Shown here: positions 13,050 through 25,290 of the stretch, piece after piece
Layout of the letters: each line of letters opens with the position of its first letter
Numbering within the stretch: position 1 is the first letter of the stretch
NCBI GenBank assembly: GCA_022385805.1
Contig: MU277726.1
Coordinates: 62,001-126,000, forward strand
Origin: Pilatotrama ljubarskyi
Taxonomy: Eukaryota; Basidiomycota; Agaricomycetes; Polyporales; Polyporaceae
Direction of reading: 5' to 3'
DNA length: 64,000 nt
Notes under the pieces: generated by a model
The model's input: only the letters and a program-made list of their open reading frames with translations
Told to the model about the DNA's origin: nothing
Database searches by the model: none
Program-made: the position numbers and the translations under genes

Positions 13050-13571
13050 CGCGGGGTGTGGTACGATACTCTTGTGTGTGCGGCGCTGCTTGGGCGATCC
13101 TGTACGGTGTATGTACCTCGCGAACTTCTCCAGCTTGCAAGCCTCGAAAACATCTTTTTCTTTCTTGCTCAACTTTATACGAGTGCTTTTGAGTCCTGGA
13201 TACGACATATCAACAGTCCCAGCGTCGAAGGGTAAGAACTGTATTAGAGAACCAGGGGCCAGACGAATGGGGTTATCACTACCTACGACTATGATACAGC
13301 GAAAGAACCTACTGTCTACAGGGAGAACGGCGAAGCAACTAGTGGTAAGACGGGCCAAAAAAGGCAGGAACAGCTGAGAGACTGAGAGATAGAGAAAGAG
13401 AGATCCAAAGCATAACTCGTACCCAGTCGTGAGAAGTCTATATCGTGAAGCAAGAGAGGACATCGTCCCTTCCACCCTCCATGAGCCCAGCGCATGTATA
13501 AGCCCTGGTGCTCGATCGCTCGATCTACCCTTCGCACGTCCTCCCTATCCACCCGCGATGACGCTAGCACT
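13050..13571. other. Convergent 3' intergenic region
   Basis: About 520 bp between the stop codons of the RGG protein (plus) and the CBM48 protein (minus). Frames here are extensions or shadows of those genes. No conserved feature was recognised; it should hold both polyadenylation regions. Confidence 0.5.
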
Positions 13572-15151
13572 CTACGACGACGCCTCGTGCTTCGGGTGGT
13601 GGAATACGTCCTTGATCTTCCCGAACAGACTCGTGCGCCGCTTCTGGCGCTCCGTCCCGCCGAGCCGGCTCGCCACGCTCCCGCTCTTCTCCTTCCCGTG
13701 CCCGCTCCCGTTGCCGTTCGCGCTCTCACCAAGCTCCCCAGCGGACTCGACGCTCGAGCGCGAGCGCGAGTGCAGGGAGCGCGAGGAAAGCGAGGGGAAG
13801 CGCATGCGCTTCTCCTTCGCGGGCGTGGAGGCGGGCGAGGTGCCGTTCGAGCCGGGAGGAGACGCGGTCTTGGTGGGCGACGCGGGGGTAGCGGGGGTGG
13901 TGCCGTTCGTCGCGGCTTTGGGGGTGGGAGTGGAGGCGCCGTTCGTGCCGTTGACAGCGGGGGCCTTCTCAGCTGCCGGTGCAACGCCGTTCGTCGCGGG
14001 TTTCTCAGGCGCGCCACTGGCGCGCGCGGGTGCATGCGTCGAAGGCTGCGCCCCTGACTCGGCCGCAGGCGCAGGAGCAGGCACGGCGGTCTCGGCAGTC
14101 GTGCTACCCTCAACGATAGTGGTCTCGAGCGGCTTGCTCGCAGCGACATCCGCAGCCGGGGCCGTCGTAGCGGTCGCATCCACCGTCGGCTCGGTCACCG
14201 GAACGACCGCCGGAGCCGGGGCGGGCTCGACGGCAGTCTCCGCGGTCGTGCTGCCCTCGACGATGGTCGTCTCGAGCGGCTTGCTCTCGGAGACGTCCGC
14301 GAAGGGAATGCTCTTTGTCTCGAGCGGCGGCTCGGTGCTGAGCGGGAGGACGTGCACCGGGACTCCGGGCGCGACGGGGGCGGGGGAGGAGGGGAGGATG
14401 GCTTCGGTCGTGATCTCAGTCACGGCGGGTTCGGGCTCGGTTGGCGCGGGCGCGGGGGTGGGCTCTTCGACGACAGGCTTTTCGGGGGCGGGCGCGGGTT
14501 CTGACTTCTGTGGGCAGCGAGAGTCTTAGTTTGTGCAGCGATATCAGACGGTAGCTGACATAGAACGCACCTCGGCAGCGGGGGTTTCAGCGGGAGTCTC
14601 AGTCGTGCCGGGGGCTATCGCCTCGACCATACCGACGACGGCCTGCCTGGCCGTCTCGACGAAGCCATTGACCTTGCCCACAGTGCTGGTCTCCTCCGCC
14701 GGCTTCTCCTCCTGGATAGGCGCAGGTTCAGGCTGGGGGGCTGCCTTGGGCTTGGGCGTAGGCGGACGAGCGGGGGCGCGAAGGACGTTGTTGAGGTTGC
14801 CGATGTTGTCAAGCTCGGTGGGCTGGTCGTCGGTGGTGGTCCAGCGGCCGTCGACGATGTACTTGTACTGGACGGTGTCGCCCCAGGGGACCTGGAAGGT
14901 GCCCTCGAAGCGGCCGGAGGGGGTCCGGTTGAGGTGGTGCGAGCAGGACCACTGTGCGACGTGTCAGTGCGCGAGTTCGACGATCTGACAAGTGGGGATG
15001 GCTCACGCCGTCGAAGCTGCCGGTGACGATTACGTCGGAGGCGCCTGGATGTGGCCTGCGTTGTGGTCGGGTCAGTTCAGGATTAACGAACGACGCGCGT
15101 GGATGATCGTGGGGCTTACCAGCGGAAAGTCGCGTCGTAGTATTCAGACAT
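13572..15151 (-). CDS. CBM48 (AMPK glycogen-binding-like) domain protein, Crp1/Mdg1 type
   Basis: Exons on the minus strand: 15151-15120, 15055-15007, 14951-14571, 14507-13572; 465 aa. Residues 1-90 form a family-48 carbohydrate-binding / AMPK-beta-like Ig fold: MSEYYDATFRWPHPGASDV, ITGSFDG-type strand (VIVTGSFDGWS), FEGTFQVPWGDTVQYKYIVDG and WTTTDDQPTELDNIGNLNN. This architecture, an N-terminal CBM48 plus a long low-complexity tail, is that of yeast Crp1/Mdg1 (cruciform-DNA binding / pheromone signalling). The tail is Pro/Ala/Glu/Thr-rich with a duplicated 19-residue unit (14229-14285 and 14082-14138) and ends in a basic Ser/Arg patch then GKIKDVFHHPKHEASS. Glycogen-binding aromatic residues were not checked, so ligand is unknown. 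Confidence 0.8.
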
Positions 15152-15635
15152 TACGGGTCGTTAAACGAAGGGGGAGAAAAGAAAGACAAAGTGCGGAGGG
15201 CGCCGAAGGTGAAGACGGCGAGAGGAAGAGGAGGAAGAGGTAGCGCTGCTGGCGGGAGAGACGAAATATGAGAGGGCGGGAAGCGATCAATGCCATCGGC
15301 AGCGCCAGATCATTTCAGTCCACACGTCCACACAAACCGCGATCGGGGCCGTCAGTCCTCTGCACGCCGGAGCAGGAAGACGGGGTACTCACCGCTGTGA
15401 GAGACGACGACGACGACGAGAGAGTGCCTTTGCGGGGCAAGCAGAGAGAGATAGAGCGTGCAGCGCGTGAGAGCGAGGGCGCGACGTTTGTATGCTGCGT
15501 AGGCGAGGGTTTGGGTCAACGTTGGACTCGGCGCGCGTAAGCGTCTAGACTCACACAACTCTATTGCCTCCATCTCCACTCTCATCCAGATACACGCTGC
15601 CTCGCGCATACCACGTTCCCCAGCTTCAGCGCACC
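15152..15635. promoter_or_regulatory. Divergent promoter, CBM48 protein / methyltransferase
   Basis: The 484-bp divergent spacer is strikingly purine-rich on the plus strand from about 15163 to 15262, which is a pyrimidine-rich leader for the minus-strand gene. A (GAC)n run lies near 15405-15420. No TATA box was seen. Confidence 0.5.
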
Positions 15636-16647
15636 ATGATCGACCTCGCGCTAGAAGAGGAACTCGACGAGCTCGACCCCCTCCGCCATCTCCGCCAGGA
15701 CGCAGACGGCTCCGATGCCGAAGGCGCAGGCACCATCGTCCCCGCTCAGCCGCCCTCCGTCCGCAACCAGACCATCGAGCTCGCCTTCCCTGCTTCCCCT
15801 GACGTGGGCACGGGAACTGTCGCGATCAAGCTCGCAGTCGATGCGTCGCCGGGATGCGGGGGCATCGCTTGGCCGGCCGGAGAGGTGAGCTTGCGGTCCC
15901 TCGCTGTCTCTGGCGTTTGACGGGTGCTCGAACGCAGATCCACCGGCGATTCGTATCCTTCGTAGGTCCTCGCGGGGTACATCGCAAGAAAGGGTGGTTT
16001 GCACGGGAAGAACGTGCTCGAGCTAGGGAGCGGGACTGGCCTCGTCGGACTCGTCGCTGGCAAACTCGGGGCTCGTGTCTGCATCACGGACCAAGCGTTC
16101 GTCCCTCATCTCGACATCTCGCCGTGATCCTGCTTGCCGACATCCCATGTCCTCTCTCGCAGTCCACTCCTGGGTATCATGAAGCACAATGTATCCTTGA
16201 ACGATCTGGACGCGGCTGTCTATGTCATGGAGCTCAATTGGTCTGCTCTACCTGCACCCCTTGACTGCGCTACCACCTTCTGAATATCTATCGTGCTTGC
16301 TGGTTAGGGGCGAACCAATACCGGCGGACCTGCCGAGACCTGACTTGATCCTGGCGGCCGACTGCGTGTACTTCGAGCCTGCGTTCCCGCTCTTGGTGAA
16401 GACCCTGGCCGATCTGGTACAAGACACGTCGACAGAGGTCCTCTTCTGCTATAAGAAGCGGAGAAAGGTGAGCGTCTGGATGTGCGGTTCGTCAGAGTAA
16501 GACGAAGCTGATCCTGCGTAGGCGGACAAGCGGTTCTTCACCTTGCTCAAGAAAGAGTTCACCTGGGAAGAGGTGTCCGACGACCCCCAGCGAGAGGTGT
16601 ATTCGCGAGAAGCCATCTCCCTCCTCCGCCTCTTCCGCAAATGCTAG
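15636..16647 (+). CDS. Protein-lysine methyltransferase, EFM6/METTL21 family
   Basis: Seven-beta-strand SAM-dependent methyltransferase of family 16. Members methylate lysines on elongation factors or chaperones; EFM6 targets eEF1A in yeast. Exons 15636-15884, 15966-16096, 16163-16240, 16308-16467, 16522-16647; 247 aa. SAM motif I is NVLELGSGTGLVGLVAG. The acidic end of strand 2 is CITDQA, the post-motif is MELNWGEP, and the DxxY-type substrate motif is LILAADCVYFEPAFP. The N-terminal 70 residues are acidic and variable. SAM binding is safe; the precise substrate cannot be read from sequence, and EFM6 is the closest guess by layout. Confidence 0.8.
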
Positions 16648-17537
16648 CATCTGCGGCCCTCTCTCAGATGCCATCCTGCATGCGCAGCGTCGCGCTCCTC
16701 GGCATGCCGGCCACTCCTACCCTCGCCGACGCAACCCACGGAGGCCGGCTCAGTTATCGTGCAAAGACCTTCCGCACGCAACTTCTCCGGCACGCTCGCG
16801 CCGCCCTACCTTTGCTCCCCGATGCTGATAGGGACAAGATCACCATTCTCCTTCCCTACACGCCGCTCATGCTTCCTCTTCTCTGTCCGCGGACGAGTTC
16901 TGATGCAGTTCTGATACTGATTTTGCCCCTTGGGGCGCGACTTTCATGCGCTCGACGCGGCTCTTTGATCACAGTCGACGGCGAAGGTGCGAAACATGTG
17001 CTGGTACGGGTCTCTGGGTTGTTTGGGTTTTTCCAGATCGTCGGTGGGTGAAAGAGGGTTGGGTATGTTGCGATGTATCAAGATAGAAGACGGGTGTGTT
17101 GGATGCGGCCCTGGCGCACTGTATCGGACATTGCTCGTGTATGCTCGACTTATTATCGTCTCTATGCGCTTCAGGAGAGGAGGTCTTGCCTGCTGTATGA
17201 AACAACAGGTGCATCGGCCATTCGCAAGCAGTCATGCGAGGCGTAGACTTGACTACAGTGCAATACCTCGAGATCTCAAGCCGGCGGCACTTCGAAGTCG
17301 ACGCCCCGGGAGCCAATCAAAGATGGCTGATTTGACCCCGTGACCATCGGCGCTTTCGGCCGGGCTCAATAATATACAGACCCCACACTTCGTGCTCGAG
17401 TCAGCTATACGCAGTGGGCCGCTGCTGCTATATAGTCCCTCCTTCTCCTCTTTCCTCATCTTCTCTCTATCACAGTCTCTGTCCCGGCAGGACTCTGTAT
17501 ACCACACTACCCGCCCAGCGAAAATCGGATAGCGAAG
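16648..17537. promoter_or_regulatory. LEU1 upstream region with CCAAT and TATA-like elements
   Basis: An 890-bp spacer between same-strand genes. A CCAAT pentamer lies at 17313-17317, a TATATAG box at 17429-17435 (103 nt before the LEU1 ATG), then a CT-rich initiator/leader at about 17439-17480. No perfect CCGG-N4-CCGG Leu3-type site was noticed. The first half shows no convincing gene. Confidence 0.5.
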
Positions 17538-20413
17538 ATGCCCGCGCCCGTGAGCCAGCCGAGGACGCTGTACGACAAGATCTGGGACGACCATGTCATG
17601 TACGTCTCCTTAGTCACCCCCTGCGCCTCTTCCAGTGCTGACCGGTGCGTTTGCAGCGACATCGACGAGAACGGCCAGGCGCTGATCTACATCGACCGGT
17701 GCGTCTGTTCGGCTCGAAGTGCTGAAGGAGTGGTGCTAACGAGGTTGATTGGGTTTCAGTCACTTGACGCATGAGGTGACTAGCCCGCAGGCGTTCGAGG
17801 GTCTGTGAGTGCTCTGTCCTCGTCTTTCGCGCTGGAGCGGTTTGCTGACTGAGTATGATATTGACAGGCGTACCGCAGGACGTCCCGTTCGCCGTCCGGA
17901 TTGCACTCTCGCTACTGTGGACCACAATATCCCGTGAGTAGACGTTTTCCTGCTCTGGCTGGGCGTGCTCTATCCCAGTGTCGTTCCACGTTCTCCGATG
18001 CCCATCGATTGTCGCCGTGGGCTATGCAGAGCCTACTTAGTGCTTCTGCCGATCGCATGACGGCGCGGCCAAATAGACGTCTGCCCCTACCGTGCTTCTC
18101 GGACCTCGCTAACTTTACCGTGCGCGTTCTCTCGTACAGGACGGTCTCCCGCAAGAACTTCACGTCCGTGGAGGAGTTCGTCGCGCAGCCCGACTCGCGC
18201 GCGCAATGCACGACGCTGGAGGAGAACGTGAAGGCGTTCGGGTTGACCTATTTTGGCATGACCGACCGGAGGCAGGGTATCGTCCATGTCATTGGGCCTG
18301 AACAGGGCTTCACGGTGAGTAACATCGTTCCTGCGTGCGACGATCGGCGGTGTCTGAACTGTATCCAGCTGCCCGGTATCACCTGCGTCTGTGGCGACTC
18401 GCACACTTCCAGTAAGTCGGGTTCCGTTGAACTCGCTAAGCGTGAGCCTGACCATTGGTGCAGCGCACGGTGCATTCGGCGCCCTCGCCTTCGGTATCGG
18501 TACCTCCGAGGTCGAGCACGTTCTGGCCACCCAGACGCTGCTCCAGCGGAAAGCGAAGAACATGCGCGTCACCGTCGACGGCACGCTCAACGAGGGGGTC
18601 ACCTCCAAGGACGTCGTTCTGCACATCATCGGCAAGATCGGCACCGCTGGCGGCACGGGCTGCGTGATCGAATTTGCGGGCTCGGTCGTGCGCGGGTTCA
18701 GCATGGAGGCGCGCATGAGCATGTGCAACATGTCCATCGAGGGCGGCGCGCGCGCGGGCATGATCGCGCCCGACGAAGTGACGTTCGACTACCTGCGCGG
18801 GCGCCCGCTCGCGCCCAAGGGCGAGGTGTGGGACCGCGCGGAGGCGTACTGGCGCACGCTCAAGTCGGACGAGGGCGCCAAGTTCGACATCGAGGTCAAC
18901 ATCCGCGCGGAGGACATCGAGCCTACCGTCACCTGGGGCACGTCTCCGCAGGACGTCGTGCCCATCACCGGCAAGGTGCCCGACCCCGCCAGCTTCTCCG
19001 ACCCGAGCAAGCGCGCGGGCGTCGAGCGCGCGCTGAAGTACATGGGCCTCGAGCCCGGCACGCCGATGACGGAGGTCAAGGTCGACAAGGTGTTCATCGG
19101 GTCGTGCACGAACTCGCGCATCGAGGACCTGCGCTCCGCCGCGAAGATCGTCCTCGCCGCGGGCCCCGACGCCAAGGTCGCGGACGGCGTGTACGCAATG
19201 ATCGTCCCCGGCTCCGGGCTCATCAAGCAACAGGCGGAGGCGGAAGGCCTCGACGCCGTGTTCAAGCGCGCCGGGTTCGACTGGCGCGAGGCGGGCTGCT
19301 CGATGTGCCTCGGCATGAACGAGGACCAGCTTGCCCCCGGTGAGCGCTGCGCGAGCACGAGCAACCGCAACTTTGAGGGCCGCCAGGGCCCCGGCGGGCG
19401 GACGCACCTCGTCAGCCCCGCCATGGCCGCTGCGGCGGCGCTCACGGGCAAGCTCACGGACGTGCGCAGGTTTTTGGGCGCAGACGCGGAGGCGAAGATC
19501 GCGGCGGGCCCGAAGCTCAAGCTCGCCAACGCCGCTGAGTTCTTGACCGACCCTGTTCTGCCCCCTCCCGAGCCGACCGAGGCGATCGCTGCGAACCACG
19601 CTGCGGCAGCTGCAGCGTCGGCCGAGGCTGCGGCCGCGGAGAAGCGGCCGCTGCCGCAGACGGAGGCGCCGTCGAAGGTCGCGAAGTTCACGGTGCTGAA
19701 GGGGATCGCGGCGCCGCTGCACATCGAGAACATCGATACGGACATGATCACGCCGGCGCGGTTCCTGAAGGTGCTGAAGCGGACGGGCCTGAAGCACGCG
19801 CTGTTCGCGAACCTGCGCTGGGGCCCGGACGGGCAGCCGACGGACTTTGTGCTCAACAGGGAGCCGTACACGCACGCGAAGATCATCGTGTGCGACAAGC
19901 ACAACTTTGGCTGCGGCAGCTCGCGCGAGCACGCGCCTTGGGCTCTGTGCGTACTTCTTCTGCTTGTTCGCTTTGCGTCTGGCCGGATACTGACCGGCTG
20001 TGGTTTACAGGAAGGACTTTGGGATCATGTGCATCATCGCGCCCAGCTTCGCGGACATCTTTAAGAACAACACGTTCCAGAACGGGATGCTGCCCGTCGT
20101 GCTGCCCGAGGAGCAGTGCCGCGAGCTCGCAGAGGAGGCGGAGCAGGGCCTCGAGCTGGAGGTGGATCTGGAGAAGCAGGAGGTGCGGCGCGCGAGCGGG
20201 AAGCCGGCGTTCCCGTTCACGGTGGACGCGTTCCGGCGGCACTGCCTGCTGAACGGGCTGGACGACATCGCGCTGACGCTGCAGAAGGCGGCGGCGATCG
20301 AGGAGTTTGAGCAGCGGCGGAGCCAGCTGTGGCCGTGGCTGGACGGGTTCGGGTACAAGGGCAGGAAGATCCCGGTGGTGAACACGAAGCAGGCGGCCAA
20401 GATGGATTGGTGA
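17538..20413 (+). CDS. LEU1: 3-Isopropylmalate dehydratase (LEU1), fused large and small domains
   Basis: 4Fe-4S enzyme of leucine synthesis converting 2- to 3-isopropylmalate. Exons 17538-17599, 17657-17698, 17760-17804, 17868-17933, 18140-18314, 18369-18411, 18464-19946, 20011-20413; 772 aa, the usual fungal size. The LeuC half shows [43 protein letters not shown] and [11 protein letters not shown], which carry the three cluster cysteines, and [18 protein letters not shown]. An Ala-rich linker (around residues 530-555) leads to the LeuD half: [13 protein letters not shown] and [19 protein letters not shown]. Intron 4 (17934-18139) is 206 nt, long for this window, and exons crowd the 5' end. 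Confidence 0.97.
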
Positions 20414-20989
20414 GCTCGTTGCTGTTCAAGTCTTGCAGGTCGATGGGGGGTGGTGCATAGACGTGATGCTCGGGTGCCTGGTGGGCGACGCTCGGCGCTG
20501 GTCGGATGAATGTATCTGTTGGTGTAGGATATCATGTTTGTATCTTTGTCTCGTTTATTCAGGGAGTCGTCAATGCCTGTTAAGCATCATGCGAGCTGTG
20601 AAGAACGCAGCGACGCATCGCGCTACGACTTGTCATTGAAAATATTCCTGCGAGACGAGGAATGTGCTGTTTATTTTTAAGTGGTCTGGTGCTCGCATTG
20701 GTTTCCGCTTCGCCACACAGAGAAACAGCACATTCCACGAATGAGCGACAGCGATCCATGCCTCAGGAGTCAAGGGATGTTTGTCTTGTTTCTGTTTTTT
20801 TCGAGGGCGCGAGGGGCTGCGGCCAAGTGACACTGTGGTGACGTGCGGATACGGTACAGTATGGGTGGCGGAGCGCGCGTTGTGTCTGTTCCTGCTCTCT
20901 GTAACGACGGTAGCATCCTCCAGTCTCACCCTCCGCTCCTGCATGTCCTCCTCCTCCTCTCCTCCCCTCCCCTCCGGACGACAGCGACG
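20414..20989. other. Spacer LEU1 to CUE-like orphan
   Basis: About 575 bp holding the LEU1 3' region and the promoter/leader of the next plus-strand gene; the last 50 bases are strongly pyrimidine-rich (CTCCTCCTCC type). No other feature seen. Confidence 0.5.
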
Positions 20990-23900
20990 ATGAGCTCGGT
21001 CCTTTCCCCAGTCCAGCCGAGCGCTTCCTACGCGCTTCCAGCTGCAGATGGCGATGTTTCATACTGCACAAGCACTAGTACTGGTACGTCCCCTCTCAGA
21101 CTGTGAAACGCGCGAGCAATGTATGAAGACGAGACGGGCTCGCCAAGCCGCTCTTTCCCCAGCACCCCGCCCGAACCTCGTTCGACGCGAGACGGATCAG
21201 ATCCTCTCCTATTACCAGTCCGAGCACGCTGGGCGGCCCTTCGACTACGCGACGGCTGCGGCCGAGGACGCTCAACGTTCTTCCAGCCCCTCCAACACCA
21301 CCACTGCGCACGCTCGGAAAGCATCTACCTTCTCCTCTGCCTCCGAATACTCCTCCCACTACGAGTCCGAGTCCGAGTCCCTCGTCGTCCCCGAGCCCTC
21401 CACCGCAACCGCGGCAGAGTTTCAGCTGCCCACCCTGGTGCGTCCCAGTGCTCAGCCTGAAGCAGCAACAGCATCAGAGAGCCCGCGTGCACACGCCTCT
21501 GTAGCCCCCGCAGCACATCGACACTCACGCCGACCAAGTGTCCCCACCGAGGGCGGTGCAGACAGGCGAAGGCTCGCCATCGTCGAGATGGACGCCGACG
21601 CGCCCGTCGTCGCCCGTAAAAGGAGCAAGGGGCTCAAGTCCAAGTCCTCTCACGACTCCTCTTACTCCTCTTCCTCCCATATGTCCAGCGGCACCACCCT
21701 CTTCTCGCGCCGTGGCGTGCACATCGGCGGGCTCGCGCTCGTCGCGCCGCCCGACGCGTCCCCCAAGACCTACACCGACCTCACCCCGCCCTCAACAGCC
21801 CCGGTCGTCGCGGGCCGTGCATCCCACCCGCCGCCGCCCAGTGCTTCTTCGGGTTCTTCTTCGCACTATCACGCCCACGCGCGCTCGGCGTCTGAAGCGG
21901 TCGACTATTCAAGCAGCAGGACCGTGAACCGGAGCCGCCGCCTGCATCACAAATCGTCCCGTGACGTGGGCATCGTCGGCCTCAGCTCCGCCTCCACGGC
22001 GTCGGACAGCTTGGGCCCCGCGAGCCCGACGAGCGACGACTACCACTCGTACGTCCAGCAGCATCGGCACCCGCACGAAGGCCTCGCACTCGGCGTGCCC
22101 GTGTTTCAAACTCCTGCGAAGAGCCGCTCGCCGTCGCCCGGTGGGGGCGGTGGTGGGACGACGCCAGACTTGTCGGATACGAGCAGCGCGAGCGCGCACC
22201 ACGGGCAGCGGTCACTGGCAACGCCGATCTGGGGGATGGACGACAACGGGCTCGTGACGCCCGGGATCGGGGAGTGGAAGGATATCCAGCAGCCCGTCGT
22301 CGGCCCTGTGATCGTCGGGCTGTCTCCCGACCAGCTGATGCATCACCACCACTCACACCACGCTCAACGGATGGATTCGTCCGCAGTATCCCAGCAGCAG
22401 CAATCTCACGCATCTCACACATTTTCATCTCCAACGGTACACTCGCCATCGGCTACCGCATCCGCGCACCATCAAAGTCAAAGTCCCATCTCCCCCTCTT
22501 CCTCTTCAGCGGCGTCGTCGCCGTACCTGCACTACCAACCGGGCGTCCACTCGACCGCCGGACCCCTCCCGCCCCCACCCCGGTCTATCTTCGACACAAA
22601 CGGCCCCCCTCCCCCTCGTCCGCCGCGCTTCCATACCCCTGTGCCGGCCGGTTCGAATACGAGCTCGACAAGGCGCGACGTAGAAGTACTCAAGGAGAAG
22701 CTACAGCTCCCGCAATCCGTATCGGCCGTTCTGGCTGCGCGCACACCCCCTGAGGCGGCGAACAAGCGGCTCGGGCACGAACTCCCGGAGCCGCGGTCGC
22801 AGGGGCGGTCGAGGTCGGGCACCAGGGACAGCGACTCGTCCTCATATAGCCAGGATAACAACAATGACACTGAGTACGTGGACCGTCCGCATCATTCTTT
22901 CGCTTGCCCGCCCCTGCGTTATTGTTTCGTGTTCATCATTGCATCTGCAGATCATCTGTCAAGCTGGTCCCCGCTAGCAGCGTACATAGGCGCGAGGGCG
23001 CGTTCCCGCCCTCGACGATCCTCTCTGCTCCTCCCGGGCAGCTGCCCGTCGACTCTCCTCGCTCGCGCGCAGAGACGTCTATCACCACATCATCGCACAA
23101 CGCGGGCGGAAGGCCGGTTGTCGTCATTGAGCACGACAACCAACACGAGCGCGAGCAGGGGCAGGGGCTGCGGGAAGCTGCGGAGGAGGAAACGGGGGTG
23201 CCCCCGCGCGACCGGAAAGACAGCGATCGCCGTTCAGGGCTCGAGCTGCGGCGCGAGAGCAGCTGGGTGAGTCTCAGCCAGGAAGCCGGAGCGCAGCACA
23301 GCTCGCCGAACGGCAAGTCCGCCGTCCTGCCCAGCGTGTCCGTCTCGCGCTCCGCGTCCTCCGTCTCCGGCGCATCGTCTTCCTCGTCCTCTTCAGGATC
23401 CAGATCGGGGTCGGGGTCGTCGCACCTGCCGGTGCCGCCGCCGAAGAACGCGCGGAGCGGGTCGGACGACGACAAGCACGGCGCGTCGCTCGCCCCTAGT
23501 TCGTTCCGCGCGACGCTCACGAACCTGAAACGCTTCTCGTCTCTCCCGCGCACGCCCTCGCGCTCGTCGCGCTCCAGCAGCAAGCGCTCCACGAGCCCGA
23601 GCCCCGGCGCGGATGTGCGGCGCTCAGTCTCGCCCTCTGCGCCCATCCGCGTCGAGCTCCCGAAGGTCATGAGGGCGGGGACGGGGGCGAGGAGGCCGGC
23701 GCCGCAGAGGATGGTCGTCCCGAGGCCGACGATGGTGTCGTCGTGGCCGCCGGCGATGAACGTGCGCGACGTGACGATGCTGCGGAGCGCGAGGGAGCGC
23801 GCGAAGGCGTATGCGGAGAAGATCAACGAGCTGGCGATGTATGACTGCGGGCTGAGGGACTGGCAGGCTTCACAGGGGCGGCCAGGTGCGTCGTGCTCTC

Positions 23901-24888
23901 GACTTCGTCTCTCGGGGGGCTGATGTTGTGCTTGTTTGCCTTAGGGTCCCACCCAAGAACACAGTCGCAGCGCACGGCGCGGGACACCCTGCAGCCGATG
24001 GTCCCCGCCGAGCTGGGCGGCATGCCCCCGCAGGGCAGACACGTCTCGCACGGCTCCCTTGCGTCCGAAGCGACATTCCCCATCCGCGCCGACGCGTACA
24101 CCGCGACGGACCTCTCGACGCGCCCCATCGACGTCGTCCCCTCAACAGCTCCTCCACCACCCCCTAGCTTGCCCTACCCGGCGCTCGCGCAAGCGCAGGG
24201 GATCTCTCGCACGCAGACTCGCTCGTCCACGCTCCTCTCGTCTCCGACAAAGACGCTCGCGATCCTCCCCGGCGCGAAAAGCTCTGGAACGGGATTCTTC
24301 GCGAGCCTCGGTCGGAAGACGAGCGTGCGCAAGGAGAAAGGCCTCTCCGGTCTCTCCTCGCCGCAGTCCCCCTCCAAAGTGCTCACGAAGCGTCCCCCGG
24401 CGGTGACCGCCTCCCGCTCGAACCCGACACCCCCGACTCAGAGCGGGATGGGTTCGCCCCGTGATGCACCCCTCCCCACCGTACCTGCCATCCCTGGCGG
24501 CCCACGCGCAGCCCCCGGACGAATCCAGCGCGCAAAGACTTACTCAGTGGCCCCGAGCCCGCCTCAGCCCCAACCTCAACCCGAACCAGTGGCCGTCGCA
24601 CGGTCGAGCCCGCCGAATAGCCACCGGCAGAGCGGAGTCGCGCGCCGTCCGTCGCTCTTCGCGCGCGCGCGGCAGGGACATGTGTCGGTCAGCCCGCCTG
24701 CAGCTGCGTCTGGTCACGCAACGGCGATGGACCCGGGGTTCCAGCGGCAGGTGGACAAGCTGGCGGCGATCTTGCCGCACGCGGATAGGGATATCCTGGC
24801 GGGTTATTTGCGGCGAGCAGGCGAAGATATCCTCGCTATCGGGCAGTATTTGGAGGATGAGAAGAATGGGACGTTGCGGAGGGACTAG
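20990..24888 (+). CDS. Low-complexity orphan with CUE/UBA-like C-terminus
   Basis: No named family recognised. Exons 20990-21083, 21163-22873, 22951-23885, 23945-24888; 1227 aa. Most of the protein is Ser/Pro/His/Arg-rich disordered sequence with patches such as SRRDVEVLKEKLQLPQSVSAV and MNVRDVTMLRSARERAKAYAE that may be short binding helices. The last 45 residues (VDKLAAILPHADRDILAGYL, then GEDILAIGQYLEDEKNG) have the spacing of a CUE/UBA three-helix ubiquitin-binding bundle: a hydrophobic-P pair, a central I/L pair and an AI-x-x-L third helix. A ubiquitin- or trafficking-linked adaptor role is inferred from this alone. The ATG at 20990 and a 79-nt intron are preferred over the in-frame ATG at 21048. 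Confidence 0.75.
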
Positions 24889-25290
24889 TGCCCTGGAGCA
24901 TTGGGTGTCCGCAGGCAGGCGAGTTCCTCCGTTTGGTTAGGTCTGATTTCTACACTACCGTTGGCTTGAGCGTCGCGGTCTTGATATCCATCCCCTCCAT
25001 GTGAGTCTCTTGAATGTCGATTCGTTCTCGCTACTCCTCTTGTTCCTGTTTCTTTTCTGACGCTTGATGTTCTGATAATGCCGCACATGCTACTCTCATC
25101 ACGGACGCTCCGATTCTTTACGATACATGGCAGACACGCGACGTAATGTACGTATACCGCTCGTTTCAATGTACTCCTAGCCTACCGAAATGCATAGACA
25201 AACCCGCGACACCGAGCCACTCAGGAGAAGAGGGCAAGTGAGTGCTGAGTTGGCCGACTGTTGCGCTGTGCTCGTGGTGCTCCTGTATGC
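24889..25290. other. Convergent 3' intergenic region
   Basis: About 400 bp between the stops of the CUE-like orphan (plus) and HEI10 (minus). Nothing recognised beyond presumed 3' UTRs. Confidence 0.5.

Noticed and set aside
18436..19932. 498- and 371-codon antisense frames across LEU1
   Set aside because: Long antisense frames are expected in GC-rich codon-biased genes; they are Leu/Arg/Ala-rich with no domain.
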